Shown: positions 24,740 to 33,313, counted from the stretch's first letter. The stretch: 64,000 bases of DNA from Magicicada septendecula (GCA_034769895.1 CM068367.1:346541611-346605610), one strand, 5' to 3'. Notes: a model not told the origin generated them from the sequence alone. Numbers and translations: made by a program.

Positions 24740-24949
24740 CGATACTGAATTAGATATAGTTATTATTCGCTAAATTAAACCAGAGGCCATTAACCTTGTG
24801 TACGACGTCCTACATTCTAATTTCACACCTGCTAGTCATTAGCAGTGATTAGGATTATAAAGTATTTACTCTAAAAACGGACAACTCTACTTTCTAATTT
24901 GACACCTGTCAAGCATTAACACCGCTTACAGTAATTACTCTAAAAACGG

Positions 24950-24981
<32 letters not shown>

Positions 24982-25610
24982 TTTCCCCACTACAGAGTAC
25001 ACTATATATACGCTAAGTAAGTTAGCGGCAATTTCTTATTTGTCTACTTGTACATCCTGATACTGCACGTATTACGTGTCTTCCAGTATACACATCTTCT
25101 TTTGAAAGACTGTTTGTACGTCTTCAGTGTAGACAACGCACATACTAGTTTGGCTGATACTGTACGTCTTACGTGTCTTCCAGTATACACATCTTATTTT
25201 GGTAAGTGTATAGATTTTATTTAAACGTAAAAATTATCAAGTGCATTATTTATTGAATTTAATACATGTGTGTGTGTACGCGTGTGTGTATGATCAAATT
25301 ACAATTTCTGAAAATATATTCTTACTGTATTTTTATAGTGGCAATTTCTCACCAACGTGTGCTGATACATCGTGAAATCTCTACATCTTTTTTTTAATAG
25401 TTGAAAGACTGTTTGTACGCCTTCAGTGTAGACAACGCACATACTAGTTTTTTGGTAAGTTGTACAGATTTTATTTAATTTTAATGTATGTGCAGATTTT
25501 TATTTAAACGTAAAAATTATTTGCATTATCAAGCGTGTTATTGAATTTAATACATGTGTGTGTGTGTGTATGACCAAATTATTATGTCTGTTACAAATTT
25601 TCTGAAAAAT

Positions 25611-25760
25611 TGCTTTAAACAAACGTTTTTAATGTAAAAAATTTAGAAAGTAGGTCACAGCGTATGATGACATTTATATCTCTCTCTAATTCTGTTGTGG
25701 ACATACATAGCTGTAAGCAGTGACTATCTCCTTATGAATGCGGAATGTAGACTTTCCTAA
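25611..25760 (+). repeat. Copy of the sequence at 37758-37911
   Basis: Matches, in direct orientation, the last codons and downstream region of the conserved 167-residue gene. Shared blocks include AATTTAGAAAGTAGGTCAC, GATGACATTTATATCTCTCTC and ATAGCTGTAAGCAGTGACTAT. Here it is not attached to the rest of the gene. Confidence 0.85.
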
Positions 25761-25867
25761 AATTATTTGCATTAAAACATTATCAAACGCATAATTGAAT
25801 TTAATACATGTGTGTGTGCGCGTGTATGTGTATGATCAAATTATTATGGAGTGGGTTATACAAATAA

Positions 25868-26200
25868 TAATAAAGTGTGTGTAACATATATTTACATTTA
25901 TTAAAATACATACACACAGCTCCAAGATTATATTAAACAGTTTTACAATTAAAAATACATACACAGCTCCAAGATTATATTGTTACAAGTATGAAAATAT
26001 ATCTAAACTAATATTTACAATTTAAAAAAAAACATACACAGTTCCAAGATTATATTGTTACAAGTATTAAAATATATCTAAACTAGTTTTACAATTAAAA
26101 ATACATACACACACATAGCTCCAATATTATAATGTTACAAATATGATGAAAATATATATATATTTAAAACTAGTATTTACAAAATATGTATAAAATAAGA
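25868..26200. repeat. Tandem array downstream of the major capsid gene
   Basis: About four imperfect units of 50-80 bp, each with ACATACACA, AGCTCCAAGATTATAT and, in most, GTTACAAGTAT and AATATATCTAAACTA. Confidence 0.75.
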
Positions 26201-26263
26201 CTTAAACACGTCTATGTACTGTGTTGGACAATGGTGTATATTCTACAAGCGAATCATGTAGTA

Positions 26264-27442
26264 TCATACAGTAGGCGGTTGCTGTCTAGGAAAATTCATT
26301 GACGATTCAAATTCTAAACGTACATCAACTGCTGAAGACTTAAGTGTATCGTCTTGCTTGCTACAATCGAAAACAACCAGCGGGGCTTTTGATTTGAATA
26401 ATTCCGGTGTCAGTACTGGGCTGCCGTCTAAACGGTGGTAATACGAACTTTGAAAACTGGTGTACATATTGTACAATAATGCAAAACGGTCTTTCCCAAT
26501 ATCCAAGTTTAAATTATCGTAAGGATAATACTTGTCGTTTAGAAACAGTCTCGCATTGATCACGTTACAGTGATCAAATTCATCAGCGTGTGCTGTCAGT
26601 ACATTTTTTCTTGCTGTCTGAAACGCTAACACAACAAAGCGTGGTTTTTCCAGCTGACTCGAGGTCTTGACAATCCAATTCTGCCTTTTAGTCTGTGGTA
26701 AGGCAGGATACTCGTGCAACTCCCAGGTCCTAAAAGGCATAGTTATCGGGTGGTCTTTCTCTATGAGTCGTAACAGTGGTAATCTGTACACATTAGCTAC
26801 ATGTACATAAGGCATTTTCCAGTAAACTTTATCTAGTTCAAGAACACAATTAGCAGTCGTTTGTCCGCTTACTAAAACCATAGCATTTATGTCGGTAGAA
26901 GCGCGTAGGAGTATAAGTTCTTGTTTCACGTTCAGCACGATGCGTGTATAGTCTTCTGCGAATCCCATTAGCATTTTCAGTGGTATACAAAAATTGAATT
27001 CGCCGTCATCATTCACTTTTAATATGTTCGTGGTCGATGACACCCAACCTGCGTTTTCCATTGCGTTACGTGCGTTGTTGTTGAGTGATAGAAAAGTTTT
27101 AATAGTTGACGTAACACCGACGTTTCTGGTATGGTCCACTACCACGCCGGCCAACTCGTAACGAATCTCTTCAAAGAGAAATGCTATAGCATTGTTCACC
27201 AGTTCCACATTCAGTGCAGTATCTGCAGCCGCACTAGGGTTTTTTTTAACCAACTTGCCTTCGATGTAGAGGAAACTTTCTGACGGCAGTGTAAAGACGT
27301 CCTGTTGTTGTATTGGCACACGTATTTCATCATTGTTTCCATATCTTGTTGTTGCGTACGGTGCGTGTGAGTGAAATGAAAAGTGTGTGATACTGTCTTC
27401 AAAGAACGGTTGCTGCTCCACTGATAATATTCCACTCGCCAT
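26264..27442 (-). CDS. Major capsid protein, double jelly-roll (hexon-like)
   Basis: The 392-residue product resembles the double-jelly-roll major capsid proteins of Polintons and adintoviruses, whose trimers form the pseudo-hexagonal capsomers of an icosahedral shell. The match is by overall sequence character, as capsid folds have no catalytic motif to point at: an N-terminal DSITHFSFHSHAPY segment, an alternating beta-rich body, and a Pro/Gln-rich end. The start is an ATG. It is the last gene of the leftward block, 176 bp beyond the penton-like gene, the usual pairing of the two capsid genes. The frame is intact. Length is near the short end for such proteins, so an upstream spliced exon cannot be excluded. 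Confidence 0.8.
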   Translation of the reverse strand: MASGILSVEQQPFFEDSITHFSFHSHAPYATTRYGNNDEIRVPIQQQDVFTLPSESFLYIEGKLVKKNPSAAADTALNVELVNNAIAFLFEEIRYELAGVVVDHTRNVGVTSTIKTFLSLNNNARNAMENAGWVSSTTNILKVNDDGEFNFCIPLKMLMGFAEDYTRIVLNVKQELILLRASTDINAMVLVSGQTTANCVLELDKVYWKMPYVHVANVYRLPLLRLIEKDHPITMPFRTWELHEYPALPQTKRQNWIVKTSSQLEKPRFVVLAFQTARKNVLTAHADEFDHCNVINARLFLNDKYYPYDNLNLDIGKDRFALLYNMYTSFQSSYYHRLDGSPVLTPELFKSKAPLVVFDCSKQDDTLKSSAVDVRLEFESSMNFPRQQPPTV

Positions 27443-27618
27443 GTTACTTGTTTACAACAACAAAACCCAGTGAAATCAGGAAACGGCGGTTAACTGATGT
27501 TAATCGTTTCAGTTTCGAACGAGTACTGATGCGTTTCCTAACTGACTTTCTTCTTCTTTTATTACTGACGACGACTGTGGTAGCAGCGGTGGCGAAGAAA
27601 CAAAGTACAAGCCCATGT

Positions 27619-28284
27619 CTATAGTCGTTTTAGATGTAAACGCACAGTGATGACTTCTCCGCGAAAATCTATTACGTCACCGTCCTGATCGTGTAAAGAT
27701 AATGTTATGTTGTCCAAACGACTCACATTCACAGGTAGGTATATGACGTTTGTAGGCGATTCAATTATTTTGAATCCTGGTTCGACTGACGGATAGAACG
27801 AGTGCAGTGTGTGCTCGGTTTTACCGTTCTTGTATGATCCTTGCGCTATATTACACCTTATCAGTATACTGTTCACTTTTATAATGTTAACTGTGGCGTC
27901 AGACGTGTGAGTTTTATTCGCTTCAAGCAGACGCTTTCCCTTGAAACCCAACATATCACCGATACCGTACACTGTTTGTTGAAAGTCAATATCCAGTGCA
28001 CAAGTCAGCTCACATTTCAGTGTATTGTTGTTAGGACGTAGACTAATCTTTGAGTCTCCTAACCGCTTTTTGAGGAAGGCTTCTATGTCACCGATTTCAT
28101 AAGCACCTGTAGGTAAAGTTATCAAGTCCCACGTTGTTCCGTCTCGTAGTACTGGAAACACGTTGTTTTTTCCTTCAATCACGTTCGGTATACTGTTGTA
28201 TGTAGTAAAGTCCAATAGACCTACATACCATTCGCCGTTTGTTAGTTCGAGAGGCGGGAAAAAGTCATACAAGAGCAGCAGCAT
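27619..28284 (-). CDS. Minor capsid protein (penton-like, single jelly-roll)
   Basis: The 221-residue product resembles the penton or vertex protein of Polinton-like viruses. Telling features are a front region with FPPLEL followed by a TTYNSIPNV block, and an end with a DGDVIDFRGE-type motif and a final beta-strand VRLHLKRL. In the virion such proteins close the five-fold vertices of a shell made of the major capsid protein encoded next door. The ATG chosen gives a shortish N-terminus that starts directly in a hydrophobic strand, so a small upstream exon is possible. It lies between the protease gene and the major capsid gene on the same strand. Confidence 0.75.
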   Translation of the reverse strand: MLLLLYDFFPPLELTNGEWYVGLLDFTTYNSIPNVIEGKNNVFPVLRDGTTWDLITLPTGAYEIGDIEAFLKKRLGDSKISLRPNNNTLKCELTCALDIDFQQTVYGIGDMLGFKGKRLLEANKTHTSDATVNIIKVNSILIRCNIAQGSYKNGKTEHTLHSFYPSVEPGFKIIESPTNVIYLPVNVSRLDNITLSLHDQDGDVIDFRGEVITVRLHLKRL

Positions 28285-28333
28285 TCGTACCTGTTAAGGT
28301 GACCGACAGCGAAGACATCTTGTCGCTTACTGA

Positions 28334-28693
28334 TCACTCGCGCGTTAAGAAGTCCAAACATAAATGCCCGCAGATGACTGTGTGTGGTGGCTGTTCACGT
28401 TCGTAATTGTAGTAAATGTCAGTGTCGGTTCCAAAATACTGTGTCAGCTCAAGAGGTGGCTGCATATTACCATACGCATCATAGTAGTAAATTTGTTTGT
28501 TTCGCTTCTTGTAGCAAACCCAGTGCGTACCAGGTCCTTCTGCACTGTCTAGATTAACAACTGCACTCTCATTCTTCCATGGTCGTGTGTGTGGTAACGT
28601 GTTACGCATAAAAACTCCTCTCAAATAAGGTATTTTCAAAAGTTTTGCGTACACATACAAATCACTGTCAGACAAGCACGCACTGGTATGCAA
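28334..28693 (-). CDS. Adenain-like cysteine protease (virion maturation protease)
   Basis: The product matches the Ulp1/adenain protease family used by Polintons and adenoviruses to cut capsid precursors. From the first codon of the frame, the catalytic set reads H57 (in GTHWV), D72 (in YYYDAYG), Q101 and C108 (in ICGHLC). The Q-to-C spacing of seven matches adenain. The frame has no ATG before residue 29, and a stop lies just upstream. A possible 3' splice site (branch-like CTAAT, then ending CCAG) sits at its very start, so the gene probably has a short upstream exon not identified here. A piece of this gene is also found in both inverted repeats. Confidence 0.85.
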   Translation of the reverse strand: MHTSACLSDSDLYVYAKLLKIPYLRGVFMRNTLPHTRPWKNESAVVNLDSAEGPGTHWVCYKKRNKQIYYYDAYGNMQPPLELTQYFGTDTDIYYNYEREQPPHTVICGHLCLDFLTRE

Positions 28694-28735
28694 ATTAGTT
28701 TTTTTGTCTGTAAGGACGTAGGTATAGACCTGACG

Positions 28736-29278
28736 CTATTTTTTTATTGTTACGTTATGTCTTGGGACTGTTTTGCGTTTGCAGGTCGTTTTGCGTTTGT
28801 TCACGGATTGACGTTTAATTCCTGAACCCTTCTTCTTCTTGTTTTTTCTGCAACCACTACGCGAGCTCCCTCCACCCACTGCCGATTTCGCCTTCATCGC
28901 TGCCGCTACGGCCGCCGCGTACGCTCTTTCGCTGATGCCTGAATTCAAAGCTTTCACTCGATCCCACGCCTTGCCGGCTAGCACACGATCCGCTACGCGT
29001 CTTCGTTCGTTGTCCTTGTACTTAGCGTAAGCGATATCGTGTTCGCGACAGGCTTCGTCCAACTCGTTGATTCCGCGCTCGCCACGTGCCAATCTCTCTT
29101 TGAGTTTTGTTCCAGGTCCACAGAATCGGTAGCCCGGTAGGTGTAATTCTACTGCTAATGCGTCCACCGCTCGATTAATCAAAGTAGGTACTGACGAAAC
29201 GATAGCGGGCACAGTGTTTTTAAGTATTTTTCCAATTACACCACGCCCCATTCTTCTTTTCTTACGAAGTACGTGCAT
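28736..29278 (-). CDS. Phospholipase A2-domain protein with basic tail
   Basis: The 180-residue product has three parts. Residues 10-42 form a Gly-rich hydrophobic segment like a membrane-active peptide. Residues 48-100 hold a parvovirus VP1-type phospholipase A2 motif, with calcium loop YRFCGPGT at 50-57 and catalytic dyad H80-D81 in ACREHDIAY. The remainder is Ala-rich and then very Lys/Arg-rich, as in virion core or DNA-binding proteins. In parvoviruses this activity helps particles leave endosomes, and a similar entry role here is inference. It overlaps the end of the fibre-like gene by 17 bp if the first ATG is used. The internal Met10 removes the overlap and may be the true start. Confidence 0.75.
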   Translation of the reverse strand: MHVLRKKRRMGRGVIGKILKNTVPAIVSSVPTLINRAVDALAVELHLPGYRFCGPGTKLKERLARGERGINELDEACREHDIAYAKYKDNERRRVADRVLAGKAWDRVKALNSGISERAYAAAVAAAMKAKSAVGGGSSRSGCRKNKKKKGSGIKRQSVNKRKTTCKRKTVPRHNVTIKK

Positions 29279-30020
29279 TCTTGTAAACAGATCTCCAATC
29301 CTTGATTTCCGTTTCCGTATCGAGAACGTCTATTAAACGCCCCACCTCTTCAATATATTCAGACAGGACTGAACGCTGTGTCGTGCTGTCTTGATATTTA
29401 TAGACAAACTTTATTAGATTGATTATATGAGCGTGAAATACCTGAGTGACCTTGTACAATTCGGTCTTTATATGTAATTTTAATTCATGCATTTGTCGTA
29501 CAGTGACTGCGTCTTTGTCATTGACACCGTTCGCTATATTCGTAATTTTTCTTCCGGCAGCGTAGAAAGTATCGTTTTGCAAACTGATTGTGTGTGCATG
29601 TAAAAATTCCAAATTCACTGCGTCTTTGAAGTCAACAGGCGCTTGCACATGCGTTAGTCGACAGTCATTAACGATTACGTTACCTGCACGATCTTTTTTC
29701 AAACTCTTCTCGTCTACGTATCGTTTTGTGGCTGCATCTCTTGATTTAAGCGGATCGTTTAGCCTTATTATTCGATGATCTTTTGCGTCTACGGTAGCGT
29801 TGTCGTCGTTCTTGTACTGTAAGCATGTGTCCTTTACGTACTGTAAAGAAACAACATCGTGCAACTCTTCAGGATCACCCAAGTTGCATATCTTTTTGTT
29901 TTTCACATCAAAGTGACCGTCGTTAGTCACTCCTAAACCGATATCCTCACGCAGACTTCGATGAGTTTCTTTTCGCACTCTTACAGCGCTGTCGTGTCTA
30001 CCGAACTTGTCTACACTCAT
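29262..30020 (-). CDS. Tail-fibre-like repeat protein
   Basis: The 252-residue product is built from about four repeats of 38-42 residues over residues 25-185. Each has a short turn, a K-I-NL-DP type strand and then a D-A-V---YV type helix start (for example KICNLGDP, RIIRLNDP, KITNIANG, each followed by a DAV or DAA block). This is the pattern of phage tail-fibre shaft repeats that assemble as trimers. The C-terminal third looks helical and could be a coiled coil or cap. The gene lies between the DUF8207-like and phospholipase genes, so a virion surface role, such as a vertex fibre on the penton, is a reasonable inference. No receptor-binding domain is recognised. Confidence 0.6.
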   Translation of the reverse strand: MSVDKFGRHDSAVRVRKETHRSLREDIGLGVTNDGHFDVKNKKICNLGDPEELHDVVSLQYVKDTCLQYKNDDNATVDAKDHRIIRLNDPLKSRDAATKRYVDEKSLKKDRAGNVIVNDCRLTHVQAPVDFKDAVNLEFLHAHTISLQNDTFYAAGRKITNIANGVNDKDAVTVRQMHELKLHIKTELYKVTQVFHAHIINLIKFVYKYQDSTTQRSVLSEYIEEVGRLIDVLDTETEIKDWRSVYKNARTS

Positions 30021-30064
30021 ATTTATGAAGAAGAACTGATGGTTATAGAACGGTGCGTCTGCTT

Positions 30065-30943
30065 TTATATGATAATGCCAGTTTCACGTAATTCTTCCAA
30101 TATCGAAACGATTTCATTCCTATGACCAGTATGGCCGCTATTTTGAGACGCCATTAACAGTCTCAATCTATTAACCAACTCGTTAGGATCATCCCAATGC
30201 ACGTAATCGATTGCAGTGTTCGGTTTCATCTCCATATAGCCACTCCCTGTACGTTTTCGTGCAAACAATTTAGATATTACTAGTCGGTACTTGACGCCAC
30301 TGTTACTGTTTATTCGCGTATTGTGTTTATATTTTTGTTTGTGTTCGTTGGTTGCTAGTAGTATAGACTTATATTTCCTCATATCATCATTATTGTATTT
30401 TTTCGGTAGTTTCATAAACAAAAGTTCATACAGACCAGGTGTACCCTCGTAAATTTTTCCTTTGACATGAAAGTTGTCGTTATCATCGATTTTTACATTT
30501 GAATCACCTATCATAAATTTACCACCTTCGTATCGAACACCATACATGCGATCTATAATCCGTTTACAGTCCGCCGATTCACACAAACCCATATATTTGT
30601 TTGCTAATGAATCCTCGCTGAAATGTAAAGCGTTAGGGTTCCATGCGCTATTGTCACTGAAATGAGAAGCGTTATGACTCTGCGTGCCACTTTCGTTTTC
30701 TGTTATTACGTGTTGTGTAGGCTCTTCTTGTTTTATCTGCTCCTCCTCCTCCTCCTCCTCCATCATGTCACCACTTAACTTTCGTGAAATAACTTCTAAC
30801 GGTTCCAGAATCGGTCTGTAATTTTTTCTAAACGCCTCGTCGCTTTCTCTGATACCGTGTTGTAATGCATGATATTTTTTCCTTATGTTGTCGCTTATCG
30901 TGTCTATATCATACGCGAGTCGTTCCTCCTTATTCATTGCCAT
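30065..30943 (-). CDS. Conserved Polinton protein, DUF8207-like
   Basis: The 292-residue product resembles a family common in arthropod Polintons and annotated as DUF8207. A helical N-terminus is followed by an acidic run of glutamates near residues 62-68 and a Ser/Asn/His-rich linker. The conserved core, at about residues 130-240, includes GTPGLYELLFMK and a Y-SILLATNEH block, and the C-terminus is helical. Function is unknown. Its place between the packaging ATPase and the structural genes suggests a virion or assembly role. The start ATG is followed two codons later by another Met. Family naming rests on memory of the core motif, not on a search. Confidence 0.6.
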   Translation of the reverse strand: MAMNKEERLAYDIDTISDNIRKKYHALQHGIRESDEAFRKNYRPILEPLEVISRKLSGDMMEEEEEEEQIKQEEPTQHVITENESGTQSHNASHFSDNSAWNPNALHFSEDSLANKYMGLCESADCKRIIDRMYGVRYEGGKFMIGDSNVKIDDNDNFHVKGKIYEGTPGLYELLFMKLPKKYNNDDMRKYKSILLATNEHKQKYKHNTRINSNSGVKYRLVISKLFARKRTGSGYMEMKPNTAIDYVHWDDPNELVNRLRLLMASQNSGHTGHRNEIVSILEELRETGIII

Positions 30944-30990
30944 CGTGTGTTAGCAAGAGGACTGATTACATTACTACAGTGCAACCACTT

Positions 30991-31725
30991 TTATACTTCG
31001 TCGGAAACAATTATGAATCGATCAAAGCCGATTCTATATCTACCTTCATTTATTGACGAGTCTTTGTCTATGACTAGAAATCCATAACGATCCTTCCACG
31101 CTTCCATGCAGACGTCTTTGAAAGCATCATATTTCATATCTATGTTAACGTGATCATTGTATGCATGTCGTAAATTTAGATCGTCTTGTTTGAACAATAT
31201 CAACAAGTTAGCGTTGTCACGTACCAATTGTTTCGGTATCTGGCTATATGTCTGGCATAGATAGAATGTGTCCACACCGCTATGTCTCCCCATAGCAAAA
31301 TACTTTCGAATATTGTTTTGTCTTTCACACGATACGTCATCGAATACGATAACAGAGTCGAGACCAGTGATTTCACTCGGTAGCGGGACTTCTTCGTTCT
31401 CGCTGTATGCATGATAACCTAAACCTTCATCAGCGAGTGATTTCATCACTGTTTCTAGCATTCTGTATTTTGGTTGAAATAATGATTTTGAAAACACGTA
31501 TACGTTGCGGAAACGTAGTCCGTTGGCATCAAACAGTAGGTTGAATAGCACATTTGATTTCCCACAGGAACTTGGGCCTGTAACGATACAGCGAATACTG
31601 TTCGGTAATAGCGGGCCATGTTTACGCTTAGCACTACCTTCGTCACCAGCCAAAAAGTCCATATCCTTTATTGGTAATTTGTTTGCTTGCTGTACAAACT
31701 TCATCTTTGTGAATACCGGAAGCAT
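30991..31725 (-). CDS. DNA-packaging ATPase (A32/FtsK-HerA type)
   Basis: The enzyme is expected to pump genome DNA into preformed capsids using ATP. Walker A is GPSSCGKS at residues 50-57 of the 244-residue product, Walker B is the hydrophobic strand ending VIVFDD near residue 125, and a polar CQTYSQ block follows as in the HerA/FtsK group. The frame extends eight codons further upstream (to 31749) but opens with GTG, so the first ATG at 31725 is taken. MKFVQQ at Met8 is an alternative. It follows the integrase gene with almost no gap, as in other Polintons. Confidence 0.9.
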   Translation of the reverse strand: MLPVFTKMKFVQQANKLPIKDMDFLAGDEGSAKRKHGPLLPNSIRCIVTGPSSCGKSNVLFNLLFDANGLRFRNVYVFSKSLFQPKYRMLETVMKSLADEGLGYHAYSENEEVPLPSEITGLDSVIVFDDVSCERQNNIRKYFAMGRHSGVDTFYLCQTYSQIPKQLVRDNANLLILFKQDDLNLRHAYNDHVNIDMKYDAFKDVCMEAWKDRYGFLVIDKDSSINEGRYRIGFDRFIIVSDEV

Positions 31726-31754
31726 ACTGTTTTCATCACGTGCTGTCACCTTTT

Positions 31755-32690
31755 TTATATTAGATCTTTCTTATGTATCCACGCATCGTGTTTACCATCG
31801 AAACCGAGCCAACGAACACGCACTCTGTCACCTTTGCGTTGTAACACCTTTTCCACTAGGTATACGTCGCCGACTTTGGACTTACTAATCTCGTGCTCGT
31901 AAAAACCACCTTTCAACACTTTGTTTAGATGATCTTTTAGCAGATAAGTGACGGGGATAGTAGTGGATTGTACTTTATCCACAGTGAATATTTCGTTAGT
32001 CCAATTCGGCGTATAACCTTTGGCGAATGTCATTTTGTGCTTACTTATACGAACACGGTCACCGACTTTAAATTTGGGTGGTTTCGTTGGACTGATTTTA
32101 GGCGCTGTGTTCTTCCTTATTCGTTCCAACACTATATGTTCGTTGGCGTCATTCACTTCACTCGGTTTCATACCAATGGTTCTGTGTGTTGTATTGTTGT
32201 ACGATTTCAGTAATGTAGGTAGTAGATCCAACCAGCGGTAGTGTCCTTGTTCACTGAAAGCTCGATACATGTGTGTCTTCAGTGTGCGATTAAAACGTTC
32301 CACTATGGAAGCTTTTTTCTCACTGTAGGTTGAGTAATGTTTCACATTATACTTTTTTAGTAACGCTTGTACTGTGCTGTTGTAATACTCCTTCCCGTTG
32401 TCTGTCTGTAAATATTTCATTCGATTAGCAGTTAGTATAGGCTCTAGTGCATGCTTTACTTCTTTTCCTGTCTTTGTTTTCAATGGTACAGCGTACGCGT
32501 ACTTGCTAAACGCATTGATCACTGTCATCATGTACTTGTACCCTTTGTTCACTCGAGCGTATGGTATCATCTCCACAAGATCCGCCTGGTACAAGTCGTG
32601 TAGACCCTTCAATTCAACCGCGCGCCTAACGAAATTCCTTCTCGCTGCTCTGTGTAGCTCTAGAGCTATAGTCTTGCGTGCGTTGTTCAT
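31755..32690 (-). CDS. Retroviral-type integrase with chromo-like C-terminus
   Basis: The 311-residue product carries the DDE core: D37 (in QADLVEM), D97 (in QTDNGKEY) and E131 (in IVERFNRTLK). It joins the element ends to target DNA and leaves the 6-bp duplication seen at both flanks. A basic SH3-like segment follows (KFKVGDRVRISKHK, about residues 205-225), then a chromodomain-like end (about 276-311, with V-VRWLGFDGKHDAWI), which in related elements can steer integration to chromatin. No zinc-binding HHCC head is visible. The first exon could be missing, although an ATG starts the frame well before the core. It is divergent from the polymerase gene. Confidence 0.92.
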   Translation of the reverse strand: MNNARKTIALELHRAARRNFVRRAVELKGLHDLYQADLVEMIPYARVNKGYKYMMTVINAFSKYAYAVPLKTKTGKEVKHALEPILTANRMKYLQTDNGKEYYNSTVQALLKKYNVKHYSTYSEKKASIVERFNRTLKTHMYRAFSEQGHYRWLDLLPTLLKSYNNTTHRTIGMKPSEVNDANEHIVLERIRKNTAPKISPTKPPKFKVGDRVRISKHKMTFAKGYTPNWTNEIFTVDKVQSTTIPVTYLLKDHLNKVLKGGFYEHEISKSKVGDVYLVEKVLQRKGDRVRVRWLGFDGKHDAWIHKKDLI

Positions 32691-32791
32691 GGTTTAAGAT
32701 ACACTAACATAATACCAGCGTTAAAAATACTATATATATCTATAACAGTTTCTTTGTTTTTCAGTATTCATTCACACATCTGAATATCATC
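32691..32791. promoter_or_regulatory. Divergent promoter region
   Basis: About 100 bp separate the integrase start (leftward) and the putative polymerase first exon (rightward). It holds an ACTATATATATCTATAA stretch at 32730-32746 that could serve as a TATA element in either direction, and a pyrimidine-rich 3' splice-like site ending at 32764. Inference from layout only. Confidence 0.3.
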
Positions 32792-32849
32792 ATGTCCGAC
32801 CTTCAACAGAATCCAGAACATCAGCAGGAACAGGGACATCCTCAACAAG
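32792..32849 (+). CDS. Putative first coding exon of the DNA polymerase
   Basis: An ATG opens a Gln-rich 19-codon stretch that ends at a clear donor (CAAG/GTAAAA). The phase left by this exon fits the acceptor at 33434, and the join would stay in frame with the main polymerase exon. The evidence is splice-site quality and phase only, since no transcript is available. Confidence 0.5.
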
Positions 32850-32947
32850 GTAAAAATTTTTTAAAATACCAATTGTCTCTCTCCATAATTATGTAGCAAA
32901 CCAAATTTGTTTGATATGAATTAACTCTGTCTAACCTGTACAAGATA

Positions 32948-33119
32948 GTCTCTTGACGTTGTTTAGAAATTGATATGACGGAGAAAATTTTTTATGTTCT
33001 GACATAGGTTTGTCACCTTCTCCCCAATGTATTGTCTCTTGACATCGTTTAGAAATTGACATGACGGAGAAAATTTTTCATGTTCCACCATAGGTATGTC
33101 ACCTTCTCTCCAATGAACT
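32948..33119. repeat. 86-bp tandem duplication at the BIR gene end
   Basis: Two units (32948-33033 and 33034-33119) both begin GTCTCTTGAC and share TGACGGAGAAAATTTTT and GTCACCTTCTC. Eighty-six is not a multiple of three, so the second unit supplies BIR codons while the first supplies the protein tail in another frame. Confidence 0.9.
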
Positions 33120-33313
33120 AATTCAATTCCGCAACAAAAGCATTTAACTCTATCGTCTATGAATGACATACTATGTCCACAAACATCATAATTTAGCGGA
33201 TAGTAGTAAAACCCAGCAAACGCTAACTCGTCGGGACTGACAAACGTCACTTCCCAATACTTGAACGATTTTCTTCTTTCACTTTCAATGCTAAAATCAT
33301 GAGTAGCTGCCAT
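32963..33313 (-). CDS. BIR-domain protein (inhibitor-of-apoptosis type)
   Basis: The 116-residue product carries a single BIR zinc domain at about residues 13-88: R-SF--W near the start, an AFAGFYYYP strand, then zinc ligands C58, C61, H78 and C85 with the exact canonical spacing CX2C-X16-H-X6C. BIR proteins bind caspases or their activators and block cell death, and baculoviruses and other insect viruses carry them. There is no RING domain. The frame extends upstream to 33328 only through a TTG, so the ATG at 33313 in good context is used. The last 25 residues derive from an 86-bp tandem duplication read in a shifted frame and show no known fold. Confidence 0.85.
   Translation of the reverse strand: MAATHDFSIESERRKSFKYWEVTFVSPDELAFAGFYYYPLNYDVCGHSMSFIDDRVKCFCCGIELVHWREGDIPMVEHEKFSPSCQFLNDVKRQYIGEKVTNLCQNIKNFLRHINF

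Larger units (their letters stand above)
24358..26263. other. Repeat-and-fragment region between left repeat and capsid genes
   Basis: No intact gene. It holds a partial second copy of the inner repeat end, a polymerase micro-fragment, (CA)n tracts, three spaced copies of a TTGAATTTAATACATGTG unit (about 25252, 25542, 25792), a paired GAAAGACTGTTTGTACG block (25102 and 25403), a copied gene end and a final tandem array, most listed separately. Confidence 0.7.
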
